Positions 30,195-39,525 of a DNA stretch of 64,000 nt are shown piece by piece. The DNA lies in NCBI GenBank assembly GCA_031446125.1, contig CP132909.1, forward strand, positions 1 through 64,000. The letters run 5' to 3'. The stretch comes from Arsenophonus sp031446125 (lineage in GTDB: Bacteria > Pseudomonadota > Gammaproteobacteria > Enterobacterales > Enterobacteriaceae). The stretch's first letter is position 1, and each line of letters opens with the position of its first letter. The notes below the pieces were generated by a model, which was not told the origin of the DNA, did no database searches, and saw only the letters and a program-made list of their open reading frames with translations. The translations under genes were made by a program, and so were the position numbers.

Positions 30195-30540
30195 ATGAAT
30201 TCTATGAATAAATATACTTTGTTTTTGTCTAATCAAAAAGAAACAATAAAGTTAGGATATCAGGTCGCATGTTTTTATAAACAGTATTTTGTTCTTTATT
30301 TGTTGTCTGAAGAAGGTGGTATTGAAAAAAATTGTTTGTGGTATATATTAAGATTTTTAGATTCTGAAGGATATAAAAAAGTCTAACTTATAATTTAGTT
30401 GAAATTTATATATTATCATTTGATACAGTTTATTATTTTTTATATGCTGTTTAATTAATCCTGAAAAAACTGAAATAATGGTATTTGTAATTATTGTTAA
30501 TTCTATTTTAATTCTAACAGTATATGTTTGTTAACATGAC
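30195..30540 (+). pseudogene. tsaE: Remnant of tsaE (yjeE), t6A biosynthesis ATPase
   Basis: A 63-codon open frame whose product starts like TsaE: NQKETIKLGYQVA matches E. coli DEQATLDLGERVA. The P-loop position GDLGAGKTTFSRGFLQALG reads SEEGGIEKNCLWYILRFLD, so the Lys/Thr for ATP binding is lost. After the stop, further TsaE pieces appear in shifted frames: INPEKTEIM at about 30454-30480 (E. coli ADPEELEFM), GICNY and SICLL (GIRDY, AICLV) to about 30536. Its place between orn and mutL is that of E. coli tsaE. At least two frameshifts plus loss of the ATP site mark it as a pseudogene. Lone translation of the 63-residue piece would not be a working TsaE. Confidence 0.82.
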
Positions 30541-30568
30541 TTAAAAAATTTTCTGAGGATTAATATTT

Positions 30569-30655
30569 TCTGATCTTCAAATTTATTTACCATTTAAAAG
30601 TAATGCAAGACAAAAAAAATTATGGGATTAACTGTATATGGAAATATTTTATGAA
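30569..30655 (+). pseudogene. amiB: Possible N-terminal trace of amiB
   Basis: In one frame the translation SDLQIYLPFKSNARQKKI resembles the start of mature E. coli AmiB (LSDIQVSNGNQQARITL). It lies just after the tsaE remnant, where amiB belongs, and the gap to mutL is about the size of amiB. The match is short and was found by looking for it, so confidence is low. Confidence 0.3.
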
Positions 30656-30708
30656 AAAAAATAGTTTTTTAAAAAGATTTTTTTTTAAAAAAGAAATAAT
30701 AATTATTA

Positions 30709-30765
30709 TATTTAAATCACTAATTAATATTTAAATCACTAATTAATATTTAAATCACTAATTAA
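30709..30765. repeat. 19-base perfect tandem repeat, three copies
   Basis: TATTTAAATCACTAATTAA is repeated three times exactly, followed by TAT of a fourth unit, in non-coding DNA between the tsaE remnant and mutL. Perfect identity in rapidly drifting sequence implies recent expansion by slippage. Copy number could be a strain marker. Confidence 0.93.
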
Positions 30766-31512
30766 TATCATAAAAAATATTGAATTTATATTTATTTGAT
30801 TTGTTTTATTTTGATTTCCTCATAATTTGGATATACTGTTTTTATTTATATATTTTTTGAAATCTTATTTTTAGACATTAAAAATAGTTTTTATGGTAAG
30901 TATATTAAAAATTTATTATTATGTTTTTTTTAAAAGATAGTAATAATATTAAAATTTTTAATAATTTCAGGACAATTAATAGATGATAAAAAATTATATT
31001 TAAAAATAATAATATTTATAAAATATTTTATGTAATATATATAAATTATTAAATGATTTTTTTTCGCTGGTAAAAAAATAAAAAATAAATTTTATGTTAA
31101 GATATATGCACTATTTAAAAAAATATTTTTTGTTTTATGTGATTTTTAATATATAATAGAGACATTAATTATTAAAAATATATAATAGAAATATAATAAA
31201 ACATTATTGAAATAGACTATTTTTAGATATGAAAATTTTTATAAAAGTGATCAATAATTTATTTCGATTTTTAAACATTAAAAGATTAAATTTATAGGTA
31301 GTTAAGTGATATTTATTAAAATATAGCAGATATATTTTTTTTAGCAAATTGTTTCAGATTTACAATTTTTTGTTTTTGATTTTTGAATTTTAGTTACGTA
31401 AAATTGTTGTAAATTGTAAGTTTTAAGTAAAATTAGTAAAACATATAAATAATTTTTAAAATACCGTTTTTCTTTTATTCTTCTAAAAGTTTTTATTGAT
31501 ATATTTTTTTTG

Positions 31513-31545
31513 AGTAATGCTCTAGAAGCATTACTTTTTGTTTTT
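31513..31545 (+). terminator. Terminator-like hairpin upstream of mutL
   Basis: A nine-base perfect stem AGTAATGCT / AGCATTACT encloses the loop CTAGA and is followed by TTTTTGTTTTT. It is much richer in G+C than its surroundings and has the form of an intrinsic terminator for plus-strand transcription. It may have ended the old amiB operon, or may now isolate mutL from upstream transcription. Confidence 0.6.
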
Positions 31546-31661
31546 AACAATTACTAAGAAACACAAAGATTATAAAAGTTAATAATATTTGATTTATAAA
31601 GATTGCATATTTTTTAGCAGTATTTTTATAGGTATATAAAAAATAGGTCAGTATTTATTTT

Positions 31662-33581
31662 ATGTCAGCAATACATTTTCTTTCTCCTCAAGTAATTAAT
31701 CAAATTGCTGCTGGTGAAATTGTTGAAAGACCATCATCAGTTGTAAAAGAGTTAATTGAAAACAGTCTCGATGCAGGTGCAAATTGTATTGATATTTCAA
31801 TTGAACGTGGTGGTTTAAAGCGTATTAGTATTCATGATAATGGTGTTGGTATTGCTAAAGAAGATCTTATATTAGCATTAGAGCGGCATACTACTAGTAA
31901 AATATCTGTTTTAGAAGATTTAGAATCTATTTTAAGTTTAGGATTTAGAGGGGAAGCTTTATCAAGTATTAGTGCTGTTTCGCGTTTAATATTAACTTCA
32001 CGTATTGAAGGGCAAGAAGAAGCTTGGCAAGTATATACGGAAGGGGGGTATAATATGAAAATTTCTATGAAACCTGCTGCTCATCCAATAGGGACGACAG
32101 TTGAAGTTATGGACCTTTTTTATAATACTCCAGCTCGTCGTAAATTTTTGCGTACAGAAAAAACAGAATTTTGTCATATTGATGAGGTTATTCGCAGAAT
32201 TTCTTTAGTGCATTTCAATATTGCTATTAAAGTTCATCATAACGGTAAGTTAATACGTCAATATCATGCAATAAATATTGAAAATGAAAAGGAAAAACGT
32301 TTAGTTTCTATTTTTGGTAATATTTTTTTAAATAATCTTTTTAGATTATTTTCTAAATCAGCTGATTTAGTAATTAAAGGTTGGATTAGTGATGCACTTT
32401 TTTGTAACGTATCAGGAATACAATATTTTTATGTTAATAAACGTATTGTTCGCAATCGATTAATTAATCATGCAATTCGTCAAGCTTATTTTGATGCATT
32501 AAAAAAAGAACATCAAATCTTTTATGTTCTTTTTTTAGATATTAATCCTTATCAAGTTGATGTTAATGTTCATCCATCCAAATATGAAGTACGATTTTAT
32601 CAAATGAGATTGGTGCATGATTTTATTTATCAGGCAATTAAGAATGTATTAATAAAAGAAAAAACTAAAAAATTATTTAATAATGAAGCAATTGAATTTA
32701 AAAAGAATACTTCTTGTACTTTTGAATCGAAAAATAATTCAATTGTAGATCACAAAAATTTTTTTTTATATGATAAAAAAAAACCTTTAATAATTAAAAA
32801 AGAAGATAATTTAAGATTAATAAATAATAATCAGGAGATTTCAATATATAAAAAAGAAAATTATTTTTCTAATAATTTTGATGAAAATGTTAATCAAAAA
32901 AAAAATATATTACATCAGAACTATTTTGAAGATAAAAAAAATGAAATAGAAAAAAATGCATTTTTTTCAAAAATAAAATTTTTAACATCTAAAAGAATAT
33001 TAGAAAAAAAAGCTTTTATAGAAAATAATAATACTTTTGGTAAATTGTTAACAATTTATTCTGATAATTTTGCATTAATTGAATCATTTTTAGGTATATA
33101 TTTGTTATCATTGACGGAAGCTGATAGATATTTAAAAATCATTCAATTAATTCCTGGTGATAGGAGATTACAATCACAGCCTTTACTTGTACCAATACAT
33201 GTTAATTTATCAGAAAATAATTTAAAAATTTTTAATGAAAAAAAAGTATTATTTAGTACATTAGGTTTTAAAATTAATATTTTTAATACAAAAGCAATTA
33301 TTATGTCTGTATCTTATCTATTAAAATCACAAGATTTATCTAAATTGTTTTTAAAGTTATTAGAATATTTTTCTAATAATATTTCATGTGAGATATATGA
33401 ATTAGTTGTTTGGTTAGTGGATAATTTGTTATATTCACAAAAAACTTGGACTATCACAGAAGGAATCCAATTGTTAAATGATTTGGAACTAATTTGTCCA
33501 GAATTACTTAAAAAACCTCCAAAAAAATTGTTACAGATAATTGATTTGAAATCGGTAATTAAAACATTAACAAATGATTAA
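31662..33581 (+). CDS. mutL: DNA mismatch repair protein MutL
   Basis: GHKL ATPase that links mismatch recognition by MutS to the downstream nuclease and UvrD. It has 639 residues (E. coli 615). The N-terminal ATPase motifs are IAAGEIVERPSSVVKELIENSLDAGA (seen as two blocks, IAAGEIVERP and ELIENSLDAGA), DNGVGI near residues 58-63 and GFRGEALSSI. The C-terminal dimerisation domain begins near residue 455. The central linker (about 340-450) is an Asn/Lys/Phe-rich low-complexity stretch made of A-runs, the likely source of the extra length. It overlaps the start of miaA. Confidence 0.96.
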   Translation: MSAIHFLSPQVINQIAAGEIVERPSSVVKELIENSLDAGANCIDISIERGGLKRISIHDNGVGIAKEDLILALERHTTSKISVLEDLESILSLGFRGEALSSISAVSRLILTSRIEGQEEAWQVYTEGGYNMKISMKPAAHPIGTTVEVMDLFYNTPARRKFLRTEKTEFCHIDEVIRRISLVHFNIAIKVHHNGKLIRQYHAINIENEKEKRLVSIFGNIFLNNLFRLFSKSADLVIKGWISDALFCNVSGIQYFYVNKRIVRNRLINHAIRQAYFDALKKEHQIFYVLFLDINPYQVDVNVHPSKYEVRFYQMRLVHDFIYQAIKNVLIKEKTKKLFNNEAIEFKKNTSCTFESKNNSIVDHKNFFLYDKKKPLIIKKEDNLRLINNNQEISIYKKENYFSNNFDENVNQKKNILHQNYFEDKKNEIEKNAFFSKIKFLTSKRILEKKAFIENNNTFGKLLTIYSDNFALIESFLGIYLLSLTEADRYLKIIQLIPGDRRLQSQPLLVPIHVNLSENNLKIFNEKKVLFSTLGFKINIFNTKAIIMSVSYLLKSQDLSKLFLKLLEYFSNNISCEIYELVVWLVDNLLYSQKTWTITEGIQLLNDLELICPELLKKPPKKLLQIIDLKSVIKTLTND

Positions 33582-33616
33582 AAAAAAAATCACAAGAACC
33601 CAAAGTTATTTTTATA

Positions 33617-34531
33617 ATGGGTCCAACAGCATCAGGAAAAACAGAATTGGTAATAGCATTACGCCAAAAATTACCAGTTGAAATAATTAGTGTAGATTCT
33701 GTTTTGATTTATCGCGGTATGGACATTGGCAGTGCTAAACCAACACAAGAAGAACAGATATTGGCCCCACATCGATTAATTGACATTGTAGAACCAAATC
33801 AATTTTATTCTGTATCAGATTTTAGACGTGATGCATTATTAGAAATACAAAAAATTATTACATTAGGTCGTATTCCTTTATGTGTTGGAGGCGCCATGTT
33901 TTATTTTAAAATTTTATTATATGGGTTATCACCTTTACCACCGGCAAATATAAGTATTCGAAGAGAAATTTCAGCTCAAGCTAAATTATTTGGATGGCAA
34001 ACAATACATAAACGTTTAGAAACAGTTGATCCACTATCAGCCAATAAAATTCATCCTCATGATTATCAACGATTATCTAGAGCTTTAGAAGTTTTTTTGA
34101 TTTCTGGAAAAAGTTTTACAGAATTGCAGAAAATCAAAGCAACAGAATTACCTTATAATGTGTTACAATTTGCACTTGTTTTAGAAGATCGCAGAATTCT
34201 TAATGAACGAATTAAAGATCGTTTTTTCCGAATGTTAACCTTAGGTTTTGAAGATGAAGTAAGATTATTATATAAAAGAAATGATTTATATAAAGATTTG
34301 CCAGCTCTGCGTTCTGTTGGTTATCATGAGATGTGGTTATATTTATCTGGAGAAATTGATTATAATGAAATGGTTAATCGCAGCATATCTGCAACACGTC
34401 AATTAGCTAAAAATCAAATAACATGGTTAAAAAAATGGAAAAATTTGCATATAATTGAGAGCAATAATATTCACAGAGCTCTTAATAAAATATTAAATGT
34501 TGTACGTGAAAATTCTATTTATAAAAAATAA
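33617..34531 (+). CDS. miaA: tRNA dimethylallyltransferase MiaA (N-terminus in another frame across an A10 run)
   Basis: Adds a dimethylallyl group to A37 of tRNAs reading UNN codons. The continuous frame gives 304 residues from the ATG at 33617, which is the Met inside the P-loop strand (MGPTASGKTELV); E. coli MiaA has 316 and about 15 residues before that Met. The same frame upstream still encodes SQEPKVIFI (E. coli LPKAIFL) but has no start codon. A good ATG at 33574, overlapping the end of mutL as expected, is out of frame by one base across ten A residues (33580-33589). Reading nine A would give an intact 318-residue protein. The rest is conserved: SVDSVLIYRGMDIGSAKP, GGAMFYFK and the C-terminal RQLAKNQITWL. 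Confidence 0.93.
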   Translation: MGPTASGKTELVIALRQKLPVEIISVDSVLIYRGMDIGSAKPTQEEQILAPHRLIDIVEPNQFYSVSDFRRDALLEIQKIITLGRIPLCVGGAMFYFKILLYGLSPLPPANISIRREISAQAKLFGWQTIHKRLETVDPLSANKIHPHDYQRLSRALEVFLISGKSFTELQKIKATELPYNVLQFALVLEDRRILNERIKDRFFRMLTLGFEDEVRLLYKRNDLYKDLPALRSVGYHEMWLYLSGEIDYNEMVNRSISATRQLAKNQITWLKKWKNLHIIESNNIHRALNKILNVVRENSIYKK

Positions 34532-34633
34532 CATCCATAAATGTTATTTTTCTGATTAATTTTTGATTAATAAAAATTTTAAAATTATAAATAAAATTGA
34601 AATTAAAAATAAAAAACAAGGAAAATAAAGAAA

Positions 34634-34930
34634 ATGAGTAAGGGGCAATCTTTGCAAGATCCGTTCCTGAACGCGTTACGTCGTGAAAAGGTTTCGGTTT
34701 CTATATATTTGATAAATGGTATTAAATTACAAGGTTATATTGAATCATTTGATCAATTTGTTATTTTATTAAAAAATACAGTCAGTCAAATGATATATAA
34801 ACATGCGATTTCTACTGTAGTACCTTCACGCCCTGTTTTTCATCAAAATCATACAGGTGGCAGTACAGGTGTACCTTATAATATCGGAAATATAACAGTT
34901 GTTCCAGAAGATAAAGATATAATTAAGTAA
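34634..34930 (+). CDS. hfq: RNA chaperone Hfq
   Basis: Hexameric Sm-like chaperone that pairs small RNAs with mRNAs. It has 98 residues (E. coli 102). The Sm1 core SLQDPFLNALRREKVSVSIYLINGIKLQG and Sm2 motif YKHAISTVVPSRPV are nearly unchanged (distal and proximal RNA-binding residues F39-like, YKHA). The flexible C-terminal tail is shorter and not acidic at its tip in the E. coli manner. It has an AAGGAAAA ribosome site and lies 102 bases after miaA. hflX, which follows in E. coli, is missing. Confidence 0.97.
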   Translation: MSKGQSLQDPFLNALRREKVSVSIYLINGIKLQGYIESFDQFVILLKNTVSQMIYKHAISTVVPSRPVFHQNHTGGSTGVPYNIGNITVVPEDKDIIK

Positions 34931-35884
34931 ATATTATAGCAAGATAGTTAACAGTTTTTTTGATTTTTTTGTTTTTTAAATAAATTTAAGAATAACATAT
35001 AAAAATATAAAAAATTAAATTAAAAGAATTTGATTTTCTAAAAAAAATATTTTTTTATTTTTTATATAAAAATATTTTTTAATTTTAGATCAAAAGTATA
35101 TATATTAAAAAAGTATTGTGCAATTTTAAATTGTAAAATATTGATTTTAAGTTTTTTTATTGAAAATAATAGTTTTTTTAAAAAAACATTATGATTTTAA
35201 TTATCAATTATTAATTTATAAAGTTTTATATGTTTTTTGTTTATAGGAAATAATAATAAAATTTAGTTTTATCAATAAATAATTAAGTTACTAAAAAAAT
35301 ATTTTTTTTGTTTTTTGTAGTTTTATAACTTGAATTGACAAAAAATATTTATTAGCTTACTTTATTTTGATAAGACTTTTTAGAGTTTATTTTTGATGTG
35401 GTATTTATGTTGATTTAGCAAATAAATTGTAAGAAATCAAGAACAGATAATGTATTTATTAATTTTAAATAATTAAAATTAATTATTTAAATATAATTCT
35501 TTTCTTTATAAATATTAATCAAAAAAGCAAACAAAAGTGCAAAAATATTTTTTTTGGTTATATAATTTATAAAATATTTTATGTTTTTTAATGAACATAT
35601 AAATATTATTATTTATTTTTTTAATGTTATTGGTAATTAGTATAATTATTTGATCTGAAATAAATAATGATTAGTTTAGATACTTTTTTTGTTAGATAGA
35701 AAATTACACGTATTTATAATTAGCATTATTTTTTAGTTAGTTATATTTAGTTAATATAACTAACATTCTTAAATTTTATAAAAGTATATCAGTAATTTAA
35801 TAATATTAGTGGTGTAATAATCAAAAATGTGGTAACTCACTAAAAAATTTTCTGAATTAAAAAAAATAAACGAGGAGTGATAAA
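34931..35884. other. hfq-hflK gap, former hflX position
   Basis: About 950 A/T-rich bases where E. coli carries hflX (ribosome-splitting GTPase). No P-loop or other HflX sequence was seen. The hflKC promoter should lie at the right end; a CGAGGAG ribosome site precedes hflK. Confidence 0.5.
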
Positions 35885-37081
35885 ATGCCGTGGAGGCCTG
35901 GTAATAATAGACAGGAAAGTGATCCATGGGGTAGCAGTAAAAGCAACTCTAATGGTAATAAAAGCAATTCTAAAAAAGAAAAAGTTCATTTTAATAATCT
36001 ATTTTGCAAATATATTTGTAGAATTGGTGGATTAGGTAATAATCTAAGAAATAAAAATAATATGAACATAAATTTTATTTTTATTGGATGCATAATTGCA
36101 ACAATTTTAATTATTTGGATTGCAAGTGGTTTTTATACAGTTAAAGAAAGTGATCGTGGGGTAGTATGTCGTTTTGGTAAATATAGTCATACAGTGAAAC
36201 CTGGTTTAAATTGGAAGTTTACTTTTATAGAAAAAGTAATTCCCGTCAATATTGAAACTATTCGTGAACAGGCTACTAATGGTATGATGTTGACTTCAGA
36301 TGAAAATGTCATTCAAGTAGAAATGAATGTTCAATATAGAGTTATAAATCCTGCTCAATATTTATTTAATGTAACTAACCCTGATAATAGTTTAAGGCAG
36401 GCAACAGATAGTGCTGTAAGAGGTATTATTGGTCAATCAGAAATGGAACAGGTATTAACTACAAAACGTGCATTAATTCGTGATGAAACACAAAAAGAAT
36501 TAGAAAATACTATAAGACCGTATAAGATGGGGATCTTAATATTAGATGTTAACTTTCAAGTAGCTCGTCCACCAGAAGCTGTTAAAGCTGCATTTGATGA
36601 TGTTATTGCAGCACGTGAAGAAGAACAGAAAACAATTCGTGAAGCACATGCTTATCGTAATGAAGTTTTACCTTTAGCTAAAGGTAATGCACAAAAATTA
36701 ATTGAAGAAGGAAGGGCTTATAAATCAAGCATTGTTTTCAAAGCCGAAGGTGAAGTAGCTGGTTTTGATAAAATTTTGCCTGAATATCGTTCTGCACCTA
36801 AAATTACAAGAGAACGTTTATATATTGAAATGATGGAACGTGTTTTAAGTAATACACGTAAAATTATTATGCATGAAAAAAGTAATAATATATTGATGTT
36901 TCAATTAGAAAAAAATTTAAGAAATGACATGAAAAATATAAAGTCAGGCATAAAAAAGATTAAATCTCCACCTATTGCACAAGAACAAGATGCTTCTGCT
37001 GAAGTTTCAGCACCTTATGTATATAATTATGGTTCGCGAGATAATATGACAGATAACAGTTCAAATCGTGTTGGGAGATAA
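35885..37081 (+). CDS. hflK: FtsH modulator HflK
   Basis: SPFH/prohibitin-family inner-membrane protein that with HflC forms a cage around the FtsH protease. It has 398 residues (E. coli 419). The Gly/Asn/Ser-rich cytoplasmic N-terminus begins MPWRPGNNRQESDPWGSSK, and one membrane segment lies at about residues 62-80 (INFIFIGCIIATILIIWIAS). The SPFH domain follows with ESDRGVVCRFGKYSH and EETIRPYKMGI-like blocks, then a long helical periplasmic part. The start is set by the CGAGGAG site and N-terminal similarity. hflC follows after five bases. Confidence 0.96.
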   Translation: MPWRPGNNRQESDPWGSSKSNSNGNKSNSKKEKVHFNNLFCKYICRIGGLGNNLRNKNNMNINFIFIGCIIATILIIWIASGFYTVKESDRGVVCRFGKYSHTVKPGLNWKFTFIEKVIPVNIETIREQATNGMMLTSDENVIQVEMNVQYRVINPAQYLFNVTNPDNSLRQATDSAVRGIIGQSEMEQVLTTKRALIRDETQKELENTIRPYKMGILILDVNFQVARPPEAVKAAFDDVIAAREEEQKTIREAHAYRNEVLPLAKGNAQKLIEEGRAYKSSIVFKAEGEVAGFDKILPEYRSAPKITRERLYIEMMERVLSNTRKIIMHEKSNNILMFQLEKNLRNDMKNIKSGIKKIKSPPIAQEQDASAEVSAPYVYNYGSRDNMTDNSSNRVGR

Positions 37082-37086
37082 TAATT

Positions 37087-38097
37087 ATGAATAAATCATT
37101 TTTTATTATTGTTTTTTCTATATTATTTTGGCTTTATATGTCGTTTTTTATAGTTCAGGAAACAGAAAAAGGTATTATTTTACGATTTGATAAGGTTGTA
37201 CGTAATCGTGAGAATAAACCTGTTGTTTATGACGCCGGATTGCATTTTAAAATACCATTAATTGAAACTGTAAAAATATTAGATGCTCGCATTCAAACAT
37301 TAGATATTCAAGCAGACCGTTATTTAACTAGAGAAAACAAAGATTTAATGGTAGATTCTTATTTAAAATGGCGTATTACTGATTTTAGTGCTTACTATGT
37401 TGCTACAGGTGGAGGTGATTTTTATCAAGCTGAAATTTTATTAAAACGTAAATTTAGTGATCGGTTACGTTCAGAATTTGGGCGTTTAAATGTAAAAGAT
37501 ATTATTACAGATTCTCGTGGTCGTTTAACAGTAGATGTGCGTGATACATTAAACAAGGGTACTGCATCTGATATTGAAAGTAGTAAGAAAAATCCAGAAT
37601 CTATTTTAATGAACAATTTTTATATTGCAAAAGAAATAGAAAACGGAAATACAGATTCTGTCAATACAAATAGTATGGCGGCTTTGGGAATTGAAGTTGT
37701 AGACGTAAGAATTAAACGTATTGAATTACCCAGTGAAGTTTCAGAAGCTATTTATCAACGCATGCGTGCTGAAAGAGAAGCTGTAGCTCGCCAACATCGT
37801 TCACAAGGTCAAGAAGAAGCAGTTAAAATTCGTGCTGCAGCAGATAAAACAGTTACTGAAACATTAGCTGAAGCGGAACGTACTGCACTTAGATTACGTG
37901 GTGAAGGAGATGCGATGGCAATGAAAATATTTGCTAATGTGTTCAATCAAGATCCAGGTTTTTATGCTTTTTTGCGTAGCTTAAGAGCATATGAGAAAAG
38001 TTTTAATAAAAATAATGATGATATTATGGTTTTAAGTCCTAATATTGATTTCTTTCGTTATATGCAAGAACCTAGTAACAAAAAAAATATTCCATAA
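37087..38097 (+). CDS. hflC: FtsH modulator HflC
   Basis: Partner of HflK in the membrane FtsH-HflKC complex. It has 336 residues (E. coli 334). A membrane anchor at residues 4-22 is followed by the SPFH domain (QETEKGIILRFDKVVR) and a helical domain rich in Ala/Glu/Arg (SEAIYQRMRAEREAVARQHR). The protein ends with the MVLSPNIDFFRYM block. It is translated with hflK from one transcript. Confidence 0.97.
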   Translation: MNKSFFIIVFSILFWLYMSFFIVQETEKGIILRFDKVVRNRENKPVVYDAGLHFKIPLIETVKILDARIQTLDIQADRYLTRENKDLMVDSYLKWRITDFSAYYVATGGGDFYQAEILLKRKFSDRLRSEFGRLNVKDIITDSRGRLTVDVRDTLNKGTASDIESSKKNPESILMNNFYIAKEIENGNTDSVNTNSMAALGIEVVDVRIKRIELPSEVSEAIYQRMRAEREAVARQHRSQGQEEAVKIRAAADKTVTETLAEAERTALRLRGEGDAMAMKIFANVFNQDPGFYAFLRSLRAYEKSFNKNNDDIMVLSPNIDFFRYMQEPSNKKNIP

Positions 38098-38229
38098 AAG
38101 CAAAAAGTGATAGGTATTAGATAAGTGATAATAGAATATATCCTAAATAATTTTATATTAGATATGTTTGCATTATGACTTTGATATAATAATTCATATA
38201 TTAAATTTTTGAACACACGAGTTTATAAA

Positions 38230-39525
38230 ATGGGTAAAAATGTTGTAGTGTTGGGTACACAATGGGGTGATGAAGGTAAAGGGAAAATAGTTGATTTATT
38301 AAGTCAGTGTGTTCAATATGTTGTTCGTTATCAAGGTGGACATAACGCAGGACATACACTTGTAGTTAATAAAAAAAAAACTGTTCTGCATCTAATTCCA
38401 TCAGGTATTTTGCATAAAAATGTAATTAATATTATTGGTAACGGTGTAGTATTAGAACCTAATTCTTTGATGAATGAAATAGAAGTCTTAGAAAGATGTG
38501 GAATAGAAATAAATCAACGTTTAAAAATTTCAGCTTATTGTCCCTTAATTTTGCCACATCATATCGCCTTAGATAATTTACGTGAGAAAGCTAGAGGTGA
38601 AAAAGCTATAGGAACAACAGGACGTGGGATTGGTCCTGCTTATGAAGATAAAATTGCTCGTCGTGGATTGCGTGTTAGTGATTTGTTTAATAAAAAAAAA
38701 TTTGCAATTAAACTACAAGAAATTACCGATTATCATAACTTTCAATTAATACATTATTATAATGTACCTGCAATAGCATATCAAAAAACATTAGATGATA
38801 TTATGAAGTTTGCTGATATTTTGATATCTATGACAATCGATGTAGCTGATTTATTACATCAGTCATACAAAAAAGGCGCATCGGTAATGTTTGAAGGTGC
38901 ACAAGGAACGTTATTAGATATTGATCATGGTACTTATCCTTATGTTACTTCATCAAATACAATAGCAGGAGGAGTCTCTACTGGTACTGGTATAGGTTTT
39001 CGCCATATCAATTATGTTTTGGGTATATTAAAATCTTATTCTACACGTGTTGGTGGTGGTTTTTTTCCTACTGAATTATCAGATGAAATCGGTGAATATT
39101 TACGAAATAAAGGACAGGAATTTGGTGCGACCACTGGTCGGTTTCGTCGTACTGGATGGTTAGATATTGTTGCCGTTAATCGTGCTGTTCAGCTTAATTC
39201 TCTTTCTGGTTTTTGTTTAACTAAATTAGATGTATTAGATGGTTTAAAAGAAATTAAAATTTGTGTAGCGTATCGTAAATTAGATGGAATTAAATTAAAT
39301 ATCACACCTTTAGTAATAGAAGATTGGGAATATTTAGAACCAATATATGAAACTTTACCAGGTTGGTACGAAAATACATCTGGAATAAAAGAATATGATC
39401 AGTTGCCTAAAGCAGCCATTAATTACATTAAACGAATTGAAAAATTAACCGGAATTCCTATAAATATTATTTCCACAGGTCCAGAGCGTGATGAAACAAT
39501 TATATTATTTCATCCATTTAATTAA
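38230..39525 (+). CDS. purA: Adenylosuccinate synthetase PurA
   Basis: GTP-dependent enzyme joining IMP and aspartate, the first step to AMP. The conserved start MGKNVVVLGTQWGDEGKGK puts the initiator at 38230, giving 431 residues (E. coli 432). A TTG seven codons upstream is in frame but unlikely. The P-loop GDEGKGK, the IMP-binding GTTGRGIGPAYEDK and the C-terminal ISTGPERDETI are intact. yjeT, present between hflC and purA in E. coli, is missing. The gene ends with a clear terminator. Confidence 0.97.
   Translation: MGKNVVVLGTQWGDEGKGKIVDLLSQCVQYVVRYQGGHNAGHTLVVNKKKTVLHLIPSGILHKNVINIIGNGVVLEPNSLMNEIEVLERCGIEINQRLKISAYCPLILPHHIALDNLREKARGEKAIGTTGRGIGPAYEDKIARRGLRVSDLFNKKKFAIKLQEITDYHNFQLIHYYNVPAIAYQKTLDDIMKFADILISMTIDVADLLHQSYKKGASVMFEGAQGTLLDIDHGTYPYVTSSNTIAGGVSTGTGIGFRHINYVLGILKSYSTRVGGGFFPTELSDEIGEYLRNKGQEFGATTGRFRRTGWLDIVAVNRAVQLNSLSGFCLTKLDVLDGLKEIKICVAYRKLDGIKLNITPLVIEDWEYLEPIYETLPGWYENTSGIKEYDQLPKAAINYIKRIEKLTGIPINIISTGPERDETIILFHPFN

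Larger units (their letters stand above)
30541..31661. other. Eroded amiB interval before mutL
   Basis: About 1.1 kb of A/T-rich DNA between the tsaE remnant and mutL, roughly the length of amiB (N-acetylmuramoyl-L-alanine amidase). Apart from the weak trace at 30569-30655, a three-copy tandem repeat (30709-30765) and a terminator-like hairpin (31513-31545), nothing readable remains. The mutL promoter should be near the right end. Confidence 0.5.

Noticed and set aside
30709..30765. The three-copy tandem repeat as a CRISPR array
   Set aside because: Units are 19 bases and directly adjacent with no spacers, and no cas genes are nearby.
31341..31550. 69-codon minus-strand frame before mutL
   Set aside because: Lys/Asn-rich, no homology, and it covers the terminator-like hairpin; most likely a chance frame in A/T-rich DNA.
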